Assembly: GCF_029893585.1 (NCBI RefSeq)
Contig: NZ_JARXYX010000024.1
Span: 62,001 to 126,000 of the forward strand
Reading direction: 5' to 3'
DNA: 64,000 nt
Origin: Streptomyces sp. LBL
GTDB lineage: Bacteria > Actinomycetota > Actinomycetes > Streptomycetales > Streptomycetaceae
Shown here: piece after piece, positions 26,801-37,600 of the stretch
Layout: every line of letters starts with the position of its first letter
Position numbering within the stretch: position 1 is the stretch's first letter
Made by a program: the position numbers and the translations under genes
The notes under the pieces: model-generated
Told to the model about the DNA's origin: nothing
Seen by the model: the letters and a program-made list of their open reading frames with translations, nothing else
Database searches by the model: none

Positions 26801-27049
26801 AGGGACCGTCCACAGCATGTTCAGCAGGTCCAGCACCACGGTCCGGCCGTCCGGGGAGAGCGCGGCGCAGGCGTTGGTCGCCCCACTGACGGCGATCCGC
26901 CGTTGGGCCGCGCCCGCCGCGCCCTGTGCCCCGTCCGCCGCGAACGCATCGGGGGCGCCCTGCGTCAGCCGGTCGCCCAGCCACAGGGACCCGGCCCCCG
27001 CCGCCGCCTTGCCGCCGCGCCTGAGGAGTGTCCTTCGTGATACCGACAA
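23858..27049 (-). CDS. Secreted amidohydrolase with N-terminal TolB-like beta-propeller
   Basis: This is a large exported hydrolase of about 1063 residues. A twin-arginine signal (SRRTLLRRGGKAAAGAG) follows the TTG start at 27049; an ATG at 27112 is also possible. Residues about 60-650 hold many WD40/PD40-like repeats of the form SPDGRxxxxxS, making a TolB-type propeller. The C-terminal amidohydrolase domain shows ALPGLIAVHEHGPW (metal HxH), LRATSHYLFGP (His) and VGVGTDSPLVPPG (metal Asp), and ends with ARVLGMSAHLGTVEPGKLAD, the usual imidazolonepropionase-like finish. The tail ends in HAHDSCC, an odd metal-binding-like end. Such propeller-amidohydrolase proteins may cleave peptides or cyclic amides outside the cell. 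Substrate unknown. Confidence 0.85.
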   Translation of the reverse strand: MSVSRRTLLRRGGKAAAGAGSLWLGDRLTQGAPDAFAADGAQGAAGAAQRRIAVSGATNACAALSPDGRTVVLDLLNMLWTVPARGGEATRLTGIEQEATEPDYSPDGRHLVYQSYTDGNFHLWLARADGSGARRLTEGAVDHREPRFSPDGGRIAYAAEAEGRYAIHVLDLADGATKVWAPSTDVTAQEAQPYWHPDGAAIVFTSGKGDSPQSVVRVDADGGRTTLVTVTEGRVAGPSLSPDGSRLAYVHLTSAGTFLVVDGKTVSDDGEDVFPFAPRWPSDDEVFYTADGTVRRREAGGGKAADIPFTAHLTVPRVAERPATRDLDSTASRQVRGILSPSLSPDGRKIAFAALGDIWIGRIGATPKAVVSDGNLNADPAWHPDGSALVYASDRGGSAVDLWIHDVETGADRRLTDLRSTVSGAVFSPDGKSVAFGLEAGTLHTVDVASGAVRKVAGPLNSPGRPTFSADGGTLSCAALVPVTPRYREGVNRILTVDLTTGEAHYDEPVPGKSLANRVDAGPVHSPDGKHTAYVVGGTLHVSAVDSAGRPTGAARRLNGESADCPSWSADSTSLLYLSEGTLRRADARTGRARTVPVTLSWRRRKPTGRTVVQVGALWDGTSGELRRDVDIVIKDDRVEQVAGRGAVRGDRTVDARGLTALPGLIAVHEHGPWQRADTMRLWLSFGVTALRSPGTGHYGAVEAKEAIDSGRRTGPRVFAAGDLIDGSRVYYSSGRPVTDEEELERELAKAKALGHDLVKTYVRLPYALQRAAVAAGHRLGLRATSHYLFGPLAFGADGSEHLGGTSRYGRRQKETHLGHAYQDMTEPLIASGMAFTPTFGLSGAGLPATRAALYRYARWAVGDKRLTSLMTEAEYAEFRTGVEDAQAEEPTDLLAFVARHGATVRRLLEGGAHVGVGTDSPLVPPGVYYHLNLQSMVRYGATPLQALRSATVEGARVLGMSAHLGTVEPGKLADLVLVEGDPLRDIAAAAAVRRVIVGGVVHSVDDLAQERQTTVDTASARTASVQAGSVHTEPASADDVPQAPAREQYWWHREEHAHDSCC

Positions 27050-27321
27050 TGCCGTGCCCTTGTTCGAAGATCGCGATCTCGCCGAACCTAAGTGCCCGAC
27101 CGGGCGTGGCAACAGCCCGCAGATTTAGGTGTTACATGAACTTAACTGCGGGCGGGGGTGCATGAGAGCGGTGCCGCGGGGTCCTCGGGGGCGGTGCCGC
27201 GGGGTCCTCGGGTGCAGTGCCGCGGGGCGCTTGCTGACGGTTGCTGCTGGGGTAATCCCCCGGGAACACAAGCCAGTTGGCCGTATGTGACATCCCGTCA
27301 CCATGGGCCAGGCTGCTGTGC

Positions 27322-28803
27322 ATGAAGCAGCTCACGAAGAGTGCCGCCCTGATCGCCTCCGCCTCCGGAGTCGTCTTCGGGCTCGTCGCACCGCTCACCG
27401 CGTCCGCGGCGGCGCCCGCCTCCTCCCTCACCTGGTCCCAGTGCACCGGCAAGGACCTCGACCCCCGTCAGCAGTGCGCCACCCTCAAGGTGCCGATGGA
27501 CTACGCCGACCCGGGCGGCCCGCAGATCGACGTCGCCGTCTCCCGTATCCCGAGCGAGGACCCCGGTACTCGCCGTGGCGCGCTGCTGCTGATCCCCGGC
27601 GGACCGGGCGGCTCCAGTCTGGGCGACCCGTCGGGGAAGGGGCAGAAGCTGCCCCAGGACGTACGTGACACCTACGACCTGATCGGGTTCGCGCCGCGCG
27701 GGCTCGCTCCCTCCGGCTCCGTCGCTTGCGGCTTCGACCGCGCCGACCTCTCCCTGACGTCCCAGCGCCCTTGGCCCGCACCGGACGGCTCCGTCACCGA
27801 GAACATGAACACCGCGCGCCGTATGGCGGACGCCTGCGCCGGCAACGGCGGCGAGCTGATCCGGCATCTCAGCACGGCCAACGAGGCCCGCGACCTCGAC
27901 CGCCTCCGGGCGGCGCTCGGCGAGCGCAGAATCTCCGCGTGGGGGGTGTCGTACGGGACGTACGTCGGAGCCGTCTACAACGAGATGTTCCCGGACCGCA
28001 CCGACCGTGTGGTACTCGACAGCAACGACGACCCCGATCCCACCCGGGTGGGGCGGGGCTGGCTGGCCGCGTTCGAGGTCGGCGCCGAGGACACCTTCCC
28101 GGAGTTCGCCAAGTGGGCGTCGACGCCCGGCAACAAGGACCGGGTGGCCCGTACCGCGGCCGAGGTGCGTCCCCTCTTCCTGAGCCTCGCCGCCCGGCTC
28201 GACCGCGAGCCGATCCCGTGGAAGGACGCCAACCCGGCGGAGCTGAACGGCGACGTGCTGCGCCAGACGATGCTCAGCGCCCTCTACGACCCCGACGACT
28301 ACCCGGTCCTCGCGCAGATGATCCTGGCCGCCCGCAAGGGAGGCACGCCGCCGTTGCCCGACGGGCCCCCGGAGCCCGTGCTGCAGAACGTCATCGCGGT
28401 CGGCACCGGAACCCTCTGCAACGACGTCGCCTGGCCCACGTCCGAGGCCGAGTACCAGAAGGGCGTCGACGAGAGCCGGGCGAAGTACCCGCTGACCGCC
28501 GGCATGCCCCGCAACGCGATGCCCTGCGCCGCCTGGCCGTTCCCGCCGAAGGAGCCGCCGGTACGGATCAGCGACCAGGGGCCCTCCAACGTCCTGCTCG
28601 TACAGAACGAACGCGACCCCGGCACTCCGCTCACCGGCGCCCTCAAGCTCCGCCGCGCCCTCGGTGACCGCGCGGTCATGGTCACCGTGAACTCCACCGG
28701 CCACGACGCCTACCTCGCCAACGGCAACGCGTGCGGCGACGAGACGGTCTCCCACTTCCTGGCCACCGGGGAGCGACCCGCTCGGGACGTCTACTGCCGC
28801 TAG
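27322..28803 (+). CDS. Secreted alpha/beta hydrolase (tripeptidyl aminopeptidase-like)
   Basis: This extracellular peptidase-like hydrolase has 493 residues. A Sec signal peptide of about 28 residues ends in ASA. The oxyanion region LLIPGGPGGSSLG (about 93-105), the nucleophile elbow GVSYGTYVG (about 211-219, Ser), the acid NERDPGTPL and the His in STGHDAYL form the catalytic set. The Cys-bearing C-terminal domain (GNACGDETVSHFLATG) is the TAP-like C-terminal part. This is the family of Streptomyces tripeptidyl aminopeptidases (Tap/SlpD/SlpE). ATG 27322 is the start that gives a proper signal peptide. It is divergent from the amidohydrolase, with about 270 bases between them. Confidence 0.9.
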   Translation: MKQLTKSAALIASASGVVFGLVAPLTASAAAPASSLTWSQCTGKDLDPRQQCATLKVPMDYADPGGPQIDVAVSRIPSEDPGTRRGALLLIPGGPGGSSLGDPSGKGQKLPQDVRDTYDLIGFAPRGLAPSGSVACGFDRADLSLTSQRPWPAPDGSVTENMNTARRMADACAGNGGELIRHLSTANEARDLDRLRAALGERRISAWGVSYGTYVGAVYNEMFPDRTDRVVLDSNDDPDPTRVGRGWLAAFEVGAEDTFPEFAKWASTPGNKDRVARTAAEVRPLFLSLAARLDREPIPWKDANPAELNGDVLRQTMLSALYDPDDYPVLAQMILAARKGGTPPLPDGPPEPVLQNVIAVGTGTLCNDVAWPTSEAEYQKGVDESRAKYPLTAGMPRNAMPCAAWPFPPKEPPVRISDQGPSNVLLVQNERDPGTPLTGALKLRRALGDRAVMVTVNSTGHDAYLANGNACGDETVSHFLATGERPARDVYCR

Positions 28804-28868
28804 GAGCGTGCGGGCCCGCCAGTTCGAACGGGGCGTCCGGGGCGACGAACGTCTCCGCTTGAAACGGA

Positions 28869-29309
28869 TCAGGCCATTCCGAATCGCCGCACATACCGAG
28901 CCTGCCAGGGCGTCTCCACCGCGTGTCGGTCGTAACGCGCGCGGACGTATCCGACGGCCTCCCCGGGCGGTACGCCGTCCAGGACCGCCAGACACGCCAG
29001 CGCCGTCCCCGTCCGGCCCCGGCCGCCCCCGCAGGCGACCTCCACGCGCTCGGAGGCGGCGCGCTCCCATGCCTCGGTCAGGGTCACCAGGGCCGCCGCA
29101 CGATCCGCCGGCAACCGGAAGTCGGGCCAGCGGATCCAGCCGGCCTCCCAGGAAACCTCAGGCGGCCGTCCGCCGAGCAGATAGACGCCGTACGACGGTG
29201 TCGGCGGACCCGGTTCGAGCGGGCGCCGCAGTCCCCGGCCGCGCACCAGCCGCCCCGAGGGCAGCCGCAGCACTCCTCTGTTTCCTTCGTCCCACCGCTC
29301 GTCGCTCAT
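28869..29309 (-). CDS. Small protein-tyrosine/dual-specificity phosphatase-like protein
   Basis: This has 146 residues. The P-loop VACGGGRGRTGTAL fits the CX5R(S/T) signature of Cys-dependent phosphatases (Cys near residue 90). The upstream IRWPDFRLPADRAAALVTL has a candidate general-acid Asp (WPDF). The end GVPPGEAVGYVRARYDRHAVET is typical for the actinobacterial subgroup. Start ATG 29309 is the first Met (MSDERWDEG) that yields a sensible N-terminus. It acts in the cytosol; the substrate is unknown. Confidence 0.8.
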   Translation of the reverse strand: MSDERWDEGNRGVLRLPSGRLVRGRGLRRPLEPGPPTPSYGVYLLGGRPPEVSWEAGWIRWPDFRLPADRAAALVTLTEAWERAASERVEVACGGGRGRTGTALACLAVLDGVPPGEAVGYVRARYDRHAVETPWQARYVRRFGMA

Positions 29310-29499
29310 CACGAGACCATTCCAACCCGGTACCGGATCCCGGACAACCGAATCCGGCGCGTGCGTCGCGCGGCGGCGCCTCCGGAGCGTTGCCTTGACC
29401 GCCCCCCGCGCCCCACCTAGGGTCACGACTGAAACCGGGACAAAAGGCGTCACATCTCACCGCGTCCGTGTCCTTCCGGACCTCTTCGCTGGAGGCACC

Positions 29500-31122
29500 G
29501 TGCGCGACGTGACCCGTGCCGCACCCGCGCCGGACCGCCGGTCCTTCCTGAAGCGCACGGGTGCACTGGGCGCCGCCGCCGCTGTCTCCTCCGCCCTGTC
29601 GGCCTGTGGCCCGGAGTCCACCATCGACTTCGGCGGGCCCGGTGGTGGCGAGCGGACCCTGACCGCGGTCATCGGCTACGGCAACGACGGCAGCTGGGAT
29701 CCCACACAGACCGCGTCCGCCTTCAGCATGGCCGCCAACAACCACCTCTACGAGGGCCTGCTCGACACCGACCCGATCTCCCGCAAGCCGTACGCCGCGC
29801 TCGCCACCCGGCTGCCGAAGAACCCGGGGGGCACCTCCTGGACGTTCACGCTCCGGGCCGGCGCGACGTTCCACGACGGTCGCCCCGTCACCGCCGACGA
29901 CGTGGTCTTCTCCTACGACCGGATCCTCGACCCGACCATCCCGACCCTCGGCAAAAACTTCTTCGCCGGCTGGCTCGACGAGGTCCGGAAGACCGACGCG
30001 CGAACCGTCGAGCTGGTGCTCAAGTTCCCCTTCCCGGAAGGGCTTTCGCGGCTCACACTAGCCAAGATCATGCCGAGGCACGTCTTCTCCCGGCCCGGTG
30101 CGTGGGACGACGCCATCAAGGGGCTGGCCGTCGGCTCGGGGCCGTACCGGCAGACCGCGCACCACCCGAAGTCGAACACCACCTTCGCCGCGTACGCCGG
30201 CTACAACGGCCCCCGCAGGCCCGCCTTCCGGAAGATGAACTGGCTGACGATCGTGGACGCGGCCCCGCGGGTCGCCCGCATCTCGGGCTCCAGCGCGGGC
30301 GCGCAGATCTCCGACAACATCCCGTACGCCAACATCGAGCAGCTCAGGAGCGGCGGGCTGGCGGTCTTGGGCGGGGCCGGGATGAACAACCTGTTCCTGA
30401 TGTTCAACACGCGGCACAAGCCCTTCGACGACGTGCGCGTACGCCAGGCCCTCCACCACGCCATCGACACCGAGAAGATGGTGCGGGTGGCGCTCAAGGG
30501 CCACGGCACGCCGGCGTCGTCCTTCCTCGACGAGGGCAACCCGGGCTACCGGCGCGCGCGGACCGTCTACGCGTACAACCCCCGGAAGGCCAAGGCGCTG
30601 CTACGGGCGGCCGGGGCGAGCGGACTGAAGATCGACCTCCTCGCGGTGAACGTGAGCTGGATCGTCGACTGCCTGCCGACCGTGAAGGCGTCCTGGGACG
30701 CGATCGGCGTGCGGACGACGCTCTCCCCGCAGGAGACCACGGCCGTCTTCACCAAGCTGGACCAGAAGCAGGACTTCCAGGTGGTCGCCGCCGCCTCCAA
30801 CCCCAACCAGTTCGGCCTCGACGCGGACCTGATCATGCGTTACAACTACGGGCCCGCCAACCTGTGGATGGGCTACACCCGTTGGGCCGACGACCCGATC
30901 GCCCAGGCGCTCTTCCGGGACATGGACCGGGCGACCCGGGAACCGGACCCACAGCGGAAGAAGACGATGATCCAGGACTACATCGACGTCGTCGCCGAAC
31001 AGGCCGTGCTCTACCCGGTCGTCCACAACGAACTGATGACCGCCTGGGACCCGAGAACCCTCACCGGCACAAAAGCCCAGCCGTACCCCGGAATCAACCT
31101 CCTCCAGGCCAAGTGGCTCTAG
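29500..31122 (+). CDS. Peptide/nickel-type ABC transporter substrate-binding lipoprotein
   Basis: This captures an oligopeptide-like solute outside the cell. It has 540 residues in the SBP_bac_5 family. The signal has twin arginines (DRRSFLKRTG) and a lipobox LSAC, so it is a Tat-exported lipoprotein. Family landmarks are YEGLLDTDP, FHDGRPVTADDVVFSYDRI and VRQALHHAIDTEKMV. GTG 29500 follows GGAGG by four bases. First gene of a five-gene operon with two permease parts, two ATPases and a DapA-family enzyme, which suggests import of a substrate that the enzyme then cleaves. Confidence 0.9.
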   Translation: MRDVTRAAPAPDRRSFLKRTGALGAAAAVSSALSACGPESTIDFGGPGGGERTLTAVIGYGNDGSWDPTQTASAFSMAANNHLYEGLLDTDPISRKPYAALATRLPKNPGGTSWTFTLRAGATFHDGRPVTADDVVFSYDRILDPTIPTLGKNFFAGWLDEVRKTDARTVELVLKFPFPEGLSRLTLAKIMPRHVFSRPGAWDDAIKGLAVGSGPYRQTAHHPKSNTTFAAYAGYNGPRRPAFRKMNWLTIVDAAPRVARISGSSAGAQISDNIPYANIEQLRSGGLAVLGGAGMNNLFLMFNTRHKPFDDVRVRQALHHAIDTEKMVRVALKGHGTPASSFLDEGNPGYRRARTVYAYNPRKAKALLRAAGASGLKIDLLAVNVSWIVDCLPTVKASWDAIGVRTTLSPQETTAVFTKLDQKQDFQVVAAASNPNQFGLDADLIMRYNYGPANLWMGYTRWADDPIAQALFRDMDRATREPDPQRKKTMIQDYIDVVAEQAVLYPVVHNELMTAWDPRTLTGTKAQPYPGINLLQAKWL

Positions 31123-31154
31123 TCCGGCTCCAGTCCACCGGGAGTTGACCGCTC

Positions 31155-32113
31155 ATGGTCGCCATCGTCAGGATCCTGCTCCGCCGTCTCGTCCTGCTCG
31201 TGCCGCTGATGCTCGGCATCGTGCTGTTCGTGTTCCTGGTGATGCGGTTCTCGGACGTCGACCCGGCGTCCGCGTTCTTCCAGGGCGCCAACCCGACACC
31301 GCGCCAGCTGCACGACTTCCGGGAGCAGAACGGTCTGCTGGACCCGTTCCCGGTCCGCTACGCCGGCTTCGTGGGCGATCTGCTCCACGGCGACCTGGGC
31401 ACCAGCGCGCTGACCCGGGCCCCGGTGCTCGACCAGGTCGCGACCGCGCTGCCGCTCACCCTCCAGCTCACCTTCCTGGGCCTGGGCATCGCGGTCGTCC
31501 TGTCCCTGGCCGGCGGGGTCACCGCGGCCATCCACCGCGACCGGCTGCCGGACCAGATCATCCGGGTCCTCTCGCTGACCGGTGTCGCGGCCCCCGGCTT
31601 CTGGCTGGCGCTGCTGATGATCCAGTACCTGGCGGTCGACCAGGGCTGGTTCCCGGCCAGCGGCTACGTCAACCCGGCCGACTCCGTCACCGGCTGGCTG
31701 TGGACGATGGCCCTCCCCGCCCTCGCGCTGTCCCTCCCCGTGGCGGCCCAGCTGACCCGGATCGTGCGGACGTCGGTGGTGGAGGAACTGGACAAGGACT
31801 ACGTGCGCACCGCGATCGGCAGCGGACTGCCGCCCCGGGTCGTGGTCGGCCGCAATGTGCTCCGCAACGCGCTGATCAACCCGCTCACCGTCCTCGGGCT
31901 GCGCGTCGGCTACCTCCTCGGCGGCGCGGTCGTCATCGAGACGATCTTCGCCCTTCCCGGCATGGGCAAGCTGATGATCGACGCGGTGAAGAACGGCGAC
32001 CCGGCCGTCGTCCAAGGCGTCGTGCTGACCACCGCGGCCGGCTTCGTCGTCGTGAACCTCGTCATCGACGTCCTCCATCTGCTGGTCAACCCGCGACTGA
32101 GGGAGGGGACCGC

Positions 32114-32117
<4 letters not shown>
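31155..32117 (+). CDS. ABC transporter permease, DppB type
   Basis: This inner-membrane channel subunit has 320 residues with six membrane segments, the first at RRLVLLVPLMLGIVLFVFLVM. The BPD motif region reads TAIGSGLPPRVVVGRNVLRN (EAA loop), which contacts the ATPase. DLLHGDLGTSALTRAPV is the usual N-terminal periplasmic motif. The stop overlaps the next start by four bases (ATGA). It pairs with the permease half of the fusion downstream. Confidence 0.92.
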
Positions 32118-34344
<2,227 letters not shown>

Positions 34345-34348
<4 letters not shown>

Positions 34349-34569
34349 GGGGACCGGAGATGGATGGACCGGGGATGGGCGGACCGGGTGTGGAGGGACC
34401 GGGGATGGGCGGACCGGGCGTGGAGGGACCGGGCATGGGGGCACCGGACATGGAGGGACGGGACACGGAGGGACGGGACATGGGCGGGCCGGACATGGGC
34501 GGGCCGGACATGGGGGCACCGCACATGGACTCACCAGACATGCGGGCGCCGCACATGGGCGGGCCGAAC
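34345..34569. repeat. 15-bp in-frame repeat at 5' end of DppF-like gene
   Basis: Fifteen imperfect pentapeptide units are encoded by 15-bp repeats (ATGGGCGGGCCGGAC type). The stretch could produce Met-rich disordered sequence, and several internal ATGs are in frame. Confidence 0.85.
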
Positions 34570-35574
34570 ATGGCGAGCCTGGTGGAGCTGTCGGACGCGC
34601 ACGTCGTCCACAAGGCCCGCAGCGGTGGAGTGTTCACCCGGGACCGCGTGTACGCCCTGACCGGCGCCGACCTCGCCGTGGCGCCCGGTGAGACGGTGGG
34701 CGTGGTCGGCGAGTCCGGGTGCGGCAAGTCGACGCTGGCGAAGGTCCTGGTGGGCGTGGAGCGGCCGACGTCCGGCACGGTGACCTTCCGGGGCCGTGAC
34801 CTGTGGAGCATGCCGGCGGCCGAACGCCGGGCGGCGATCGGCGGCGGCGCCGGCATGATCTTCCAGGATCCGTCGACGGCCCTCAACCGCCGACTGCCGG
34901 TCCGCCGGATCCTCCGCGACCCGCTGGACGTGCACGAGCGCGGATCGAGACGCGAACGCGAGGACCGCGTACAGGAGCTGATGTCCCTGGTGGGTCTGCC
35001 GCGGGCGCTGGCCGACGCGCTGCCGGGACAGCTGTCGGGCGGCCAGCGCCAACGCGTCGCCATCGCCCGCGCTCTGGCCCTGGAACCCGACCTGGTGGTG
35101 GCCGACGAGCCCACCAGCGCGCTGGACGTCTCGGTCCGCGCCCAGATCCTCAATCTGCTGCTGGACCTGAGGGAATGCCTCGGCCTGGCCATGGTCTTCG
35201 TCTCGCACGACATCCAGACGGTACGGCGGATGAGTGACCGGGTGATCACCATGTACCTCGGCCGGATCGTCGAGGAGTCCCCGGCCGCCCGGGTCACCGA
35301 CCACGCCCGGCACCCGTACACCCGCGCCCTCTTCTCCGCGGCCCCCGGCCTGCTGACCCCGGTCGACCCGATCCCGCTGGCCGGCCCGGTCCCGTCGGCG
35401 ACCCGCCCGCCGAGCGGCTGCCCCTTCCGCACCCGCTGCTGGACGGCGGACGAGCAGTGCGCGGACGTCATGCCGGCGTTCTCGGCCGCGTCGACGCCCG
35501 GACACCGCTTCCGCTGTCACCATCCGGTGGGGGAGGACACGTCGACGGACGATCTGACCAAGGAGCCTTCATGA
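34345..35574 (+). CDS. ABC transporter ATP-binding protein, DppF type, with repeat N-terminus
   Basis: This is the second ATPase of the oligopeptide-type transporter, 409 residues from ATG 34345, which overlaps the previous stop (ATGA). Residues about 1-75 are a Met/Gly/Pro repeat (GGPGM, GGPDM, GAPHM). The conserved ATPase begins near MASLVELSDAHVV (34570). Its motifs are Walker A GESGCGKST, Q-loop MIFQDP, signature LSGGQRQRV, Walker B LVVADEP and VSHDI. The C-terminal CPFRTRCWTADEQC segment is the usual oligopeptide-transporter tail. If initiation is at 34570 the repeat would be untranslated. The ATGA overlap favours translation of the repeat. Confidence 0.9.
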
Positions 35575-36506
35575 CCTTCCCCGCCCCGCTGAGCGGTGTC
35601 GTACCTCCCGTCTGCACGCCCCTGACACCGCAACGCGAGGTGGACGTCCCCTCGCTGCTCAGGCTCGTCGACCATCTGATGGCGGGCGGCGTGCACGGCC
35701 TGTTCGTGCTGGGGACGACGTCCGAGGCCGCGTATCTCACGGACCGGCAGCGCAGGCTGGTCGTGGAGACGGTGACCGGCCATGTGGGCGGCCGGCTCCC
35801 GGTCCTGGCCGGGGCGATCGACATGACCACACCCCGGGTCCTGGACCATGTGCGGGAGGTGACGGCGGCGGGCGCGGAGGCGGTGGTGGTGTGCGCCCCC
35901 TTCTACACCCGCACCCACCCTGCCGAGATCGCCCGCCACTACCGCCTCGTGGCGGCCGCCAGCCCGGTCCCCGTTCTCGCGTACGACCTCCCGGGGGCCG
36001 TCCACACCAAGCTTCCCGCCGACGTCGTCCTCGAACTGGCCGCGGAGGGGGTCCTGGCCGGCCTCAAGGACTCCAGCGGCGACCTGGCCGGCTTCCGCAC
36101 GGTCGTCTCCGGCGCGCGCCTCCACCCCGGCATCACCGGCTTCAGCGTGCTCACCGGCTCCGAGGTCATCGTCGACGCGGCGATGGCCGTGGGCGCGTCC
36201 GGGTCGGTACCCGGGCTCGCCAACGTCGACCCCGGGGGATACGTCCGCCTGGACCGCCTGTGCCGGGCCGACGACCGGGCGGGGGCCCGGTCCGAACAGG
36301 AACGGCTGTGTGCGCTGTTCGGCATGGTGGACGTGGGGGACGCGGGCCGGATGGGGGCGAGTTCATCGGCCCTGGGCGCGTTCAAGGCGGCGCTGCATCT
36401 GCGGGGCGTCATCGACTGCCCTCTGACGGCGGAGCCACAGACGCCGTTGTCGGAGACGGAGCGGGAAAGGGTGGGCAAGTTCCTGGCAGCGGCGGGGCTG
36501 CTGTGA
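35571..36506 (+). CDS. DapA-family aldolase/lyase (dihydrodipicolinate synthase-like)
   Basis: This TIM-barrel enzyme forms a Schiff base between a lysine and a keto acid such as pyruvate. It has 311 residues. VLGTTSEAAYLT (about residues 41-52) matches the GTTGE motif, PVLAYDLPG supplies the catalytic Tyr, and VLAGLKDSSGDLAG supplies the Schiff-base Lys. The ATG overlaps the transporter ATPase stop (ATGA) and AAGGAG stands before it, so it belongs to the transporter operon. It is not in a lysine operon, so a catabolic lyase (for example for a sialic-acid-like or sugar-acid substrate) is more likely than lysine synthesis (inference). Confidence 0.85.
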   Translation: MTFPAPLSGVVPPVCTPLTPQREVDVPSLLRLVDHLMAGGVHGLFVLGTTSEAAYLTDRQRRLVVETVTGHVGGRLPVLAGAIDMTTPRVLDHVREVTAAGAEAVVVCAPFYTRTHPAEIARHYRLVAAASPVPVLAYDLPGAVHTKLPADVVLELAAEGVLAGLKDSSGDLAGFRTVVSGARLHPGITGFSVLTGSEVIVDAAMAVGASGSVPGLANVDPGGYVRLDRLCRADDRAGARSEQERLCALFGMVDVGDAGRMGASSSALGAFKAALHLRGVIDCPLTAEPQTPLSETERERVGKFLAAAGLL

Positions 36507-36719
36507 CCGTCGGGCGTTCTGCCGGGGCGGGAGGCCGGGGTCGGCAGGCGAGAGGCCGGGGTCGGCAGGCCGGAGCAGCAGGCCGCGCGTGAGGCCGGGC
36601 GAGAGGCCGGGCGGCAGCAAGCCGGGGCGGCAAGCCAGGCGGCAAGCCAGCTCAGTAGGCCGGCGCGACAGGCCGGCGTAGGCCCGCCCGGCTCGGCTCG
36701 GCTCAGCCCTGCTCAGCCC
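36507..36719. other. Gene-free, repetitive GC-rich gap
   Basis: This stretch holds degenerate repeats rich in GGCCGGGGTCGGCAGGC (two copies 21 bases apart at 36531 and 36552) and runs of GGCTC. No open frame with coding character is evident. It lies between two converging genes. Confidence 0.5.
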
Positions 36720-37418
36720 CTACGAGGGCGTCCGGGCTGCCGCTGCCAGCAACAGCGTCACATCGTCCGTGCAGATGGTCAGCGCGGAGCCCACTGTGAA
36801 GAGGGCGTCGCGTTCGGCCGGGGTGTACGGGCCGTCCGCGAGTGCGATGCGGGCGCCCTGGAGGAGGATCGATTCACGGCCGGCCGGGGCGAGGTGCGGG
36901 GACAGGGGGTCGAGGGCCTCGTGGAGCTCTATCGCCAGGCCCGCTCCGCAGGGGCGGCCGTAGACCCGGCCGGTGTCGGCGGCGAGGGCCTCGACCAGGG
37001 CGTTCAGCTGTTCCTCGGTGCAGTCGTCGAAGCCGGCGGCGCGGACCGTGGCCGCGGCGGTCTCCAGGGACGTACGGGAGGAGGTGCCGCTCGCGGCGAG
37101 CACGGCGAGGGCGACCGTGTGGACGGCGTCGCGGAGCATCGCGGAGAACCGGATGGTGGTCGGGTGGTCCAGGACGTCGGTGCCGAAATGGCGGCGGCAG
37201 GCGGCACACTCCACGACCGGGCCCGTGTCGCCGCGCGGGACCACGGGCACCCCGAGGAGGGTGAAGCGGCGGCGGCCGGTCAGCCGCTGGTAGTTGCGGT
37301 CGCCTCCGCAGCCGGGGCAGAAGAACTCCCCGTCGCCGACCTCCGTCCACGCGACGCGGGTGCCCAGGAAGCGCGCAAGCCTGGCGGCACGGCCGTCTTG
37401 TCCCCGTCCTGGCAGCAC
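36720..37418 (-). CDS. TerB-like protein with zinc ribbon
   Basis: This has 232 residues. The N-terminal zinc ribbon shows FFCPGCGGDRNYQ and later VECAACRRHFGT (two CxxC pairs). The C-terminal half resembles the TerB/tellurite-resistance helical domain: ILLQGARIALADGPYTPAERDAL. Start GTG 37418 gives VLPGRGQ, preceded by GGAGGT. The 5' frame stays open upstream, but that part is not conserved-looking. It probably acts as a cytosolic sensor or scaffold under metal or oxidative stress; no direct evidence. It converges on the DapA-family gene. Confidence 0.75.
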   Translation of the reverse strand: MLPGRGQDGRAARLARFLGTRVAWTEVGDGEFFCPGCGGDRNYQRLTGRRRFTLLGVPVVPRGDTGPVVECAACRRHFGTDVLDHPTTIRFSAMLRDAVHTVALAVLAASGTSSRTSLETAAATVRAAGFDDCTEEQLNALVEALAADTGRVYGRPCGAGLAIELHEALDPLSPHLAPAGRESILLQGARIALADGPYTPAERDALFTVGSALTICTDDVTLLLAAAARTPS

Positions 37419-37545
37419 GTCGCACCTCCATAACGCCACGGCATCATCGCCGCGCTTCGTGATGTTAGCCACATTGAAGAGGCGGCGTCAGTACCCGGAG
37501 GAGACCTTTCCGTGACCTCCACAGGGAATGGCCGGTATACGACCG

Positions 37546-37579
37546 GACCCCGTCCGCCCTATATAAGGCGAACGGGGTC
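37546..37579 (-). terminator. Hairpin downstream of leuA
   Basis: GACCCCGTCCGCC pairs with GGCGAACGGGGTC (13 bp, one mismatch) around an 8-base loop. It starts 21 bases after the leuA stop. There is no T-run. Confidence 0.75.
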
Positions 37580-37600
37580 CAAAACCGCTGGTCCGGCTGA

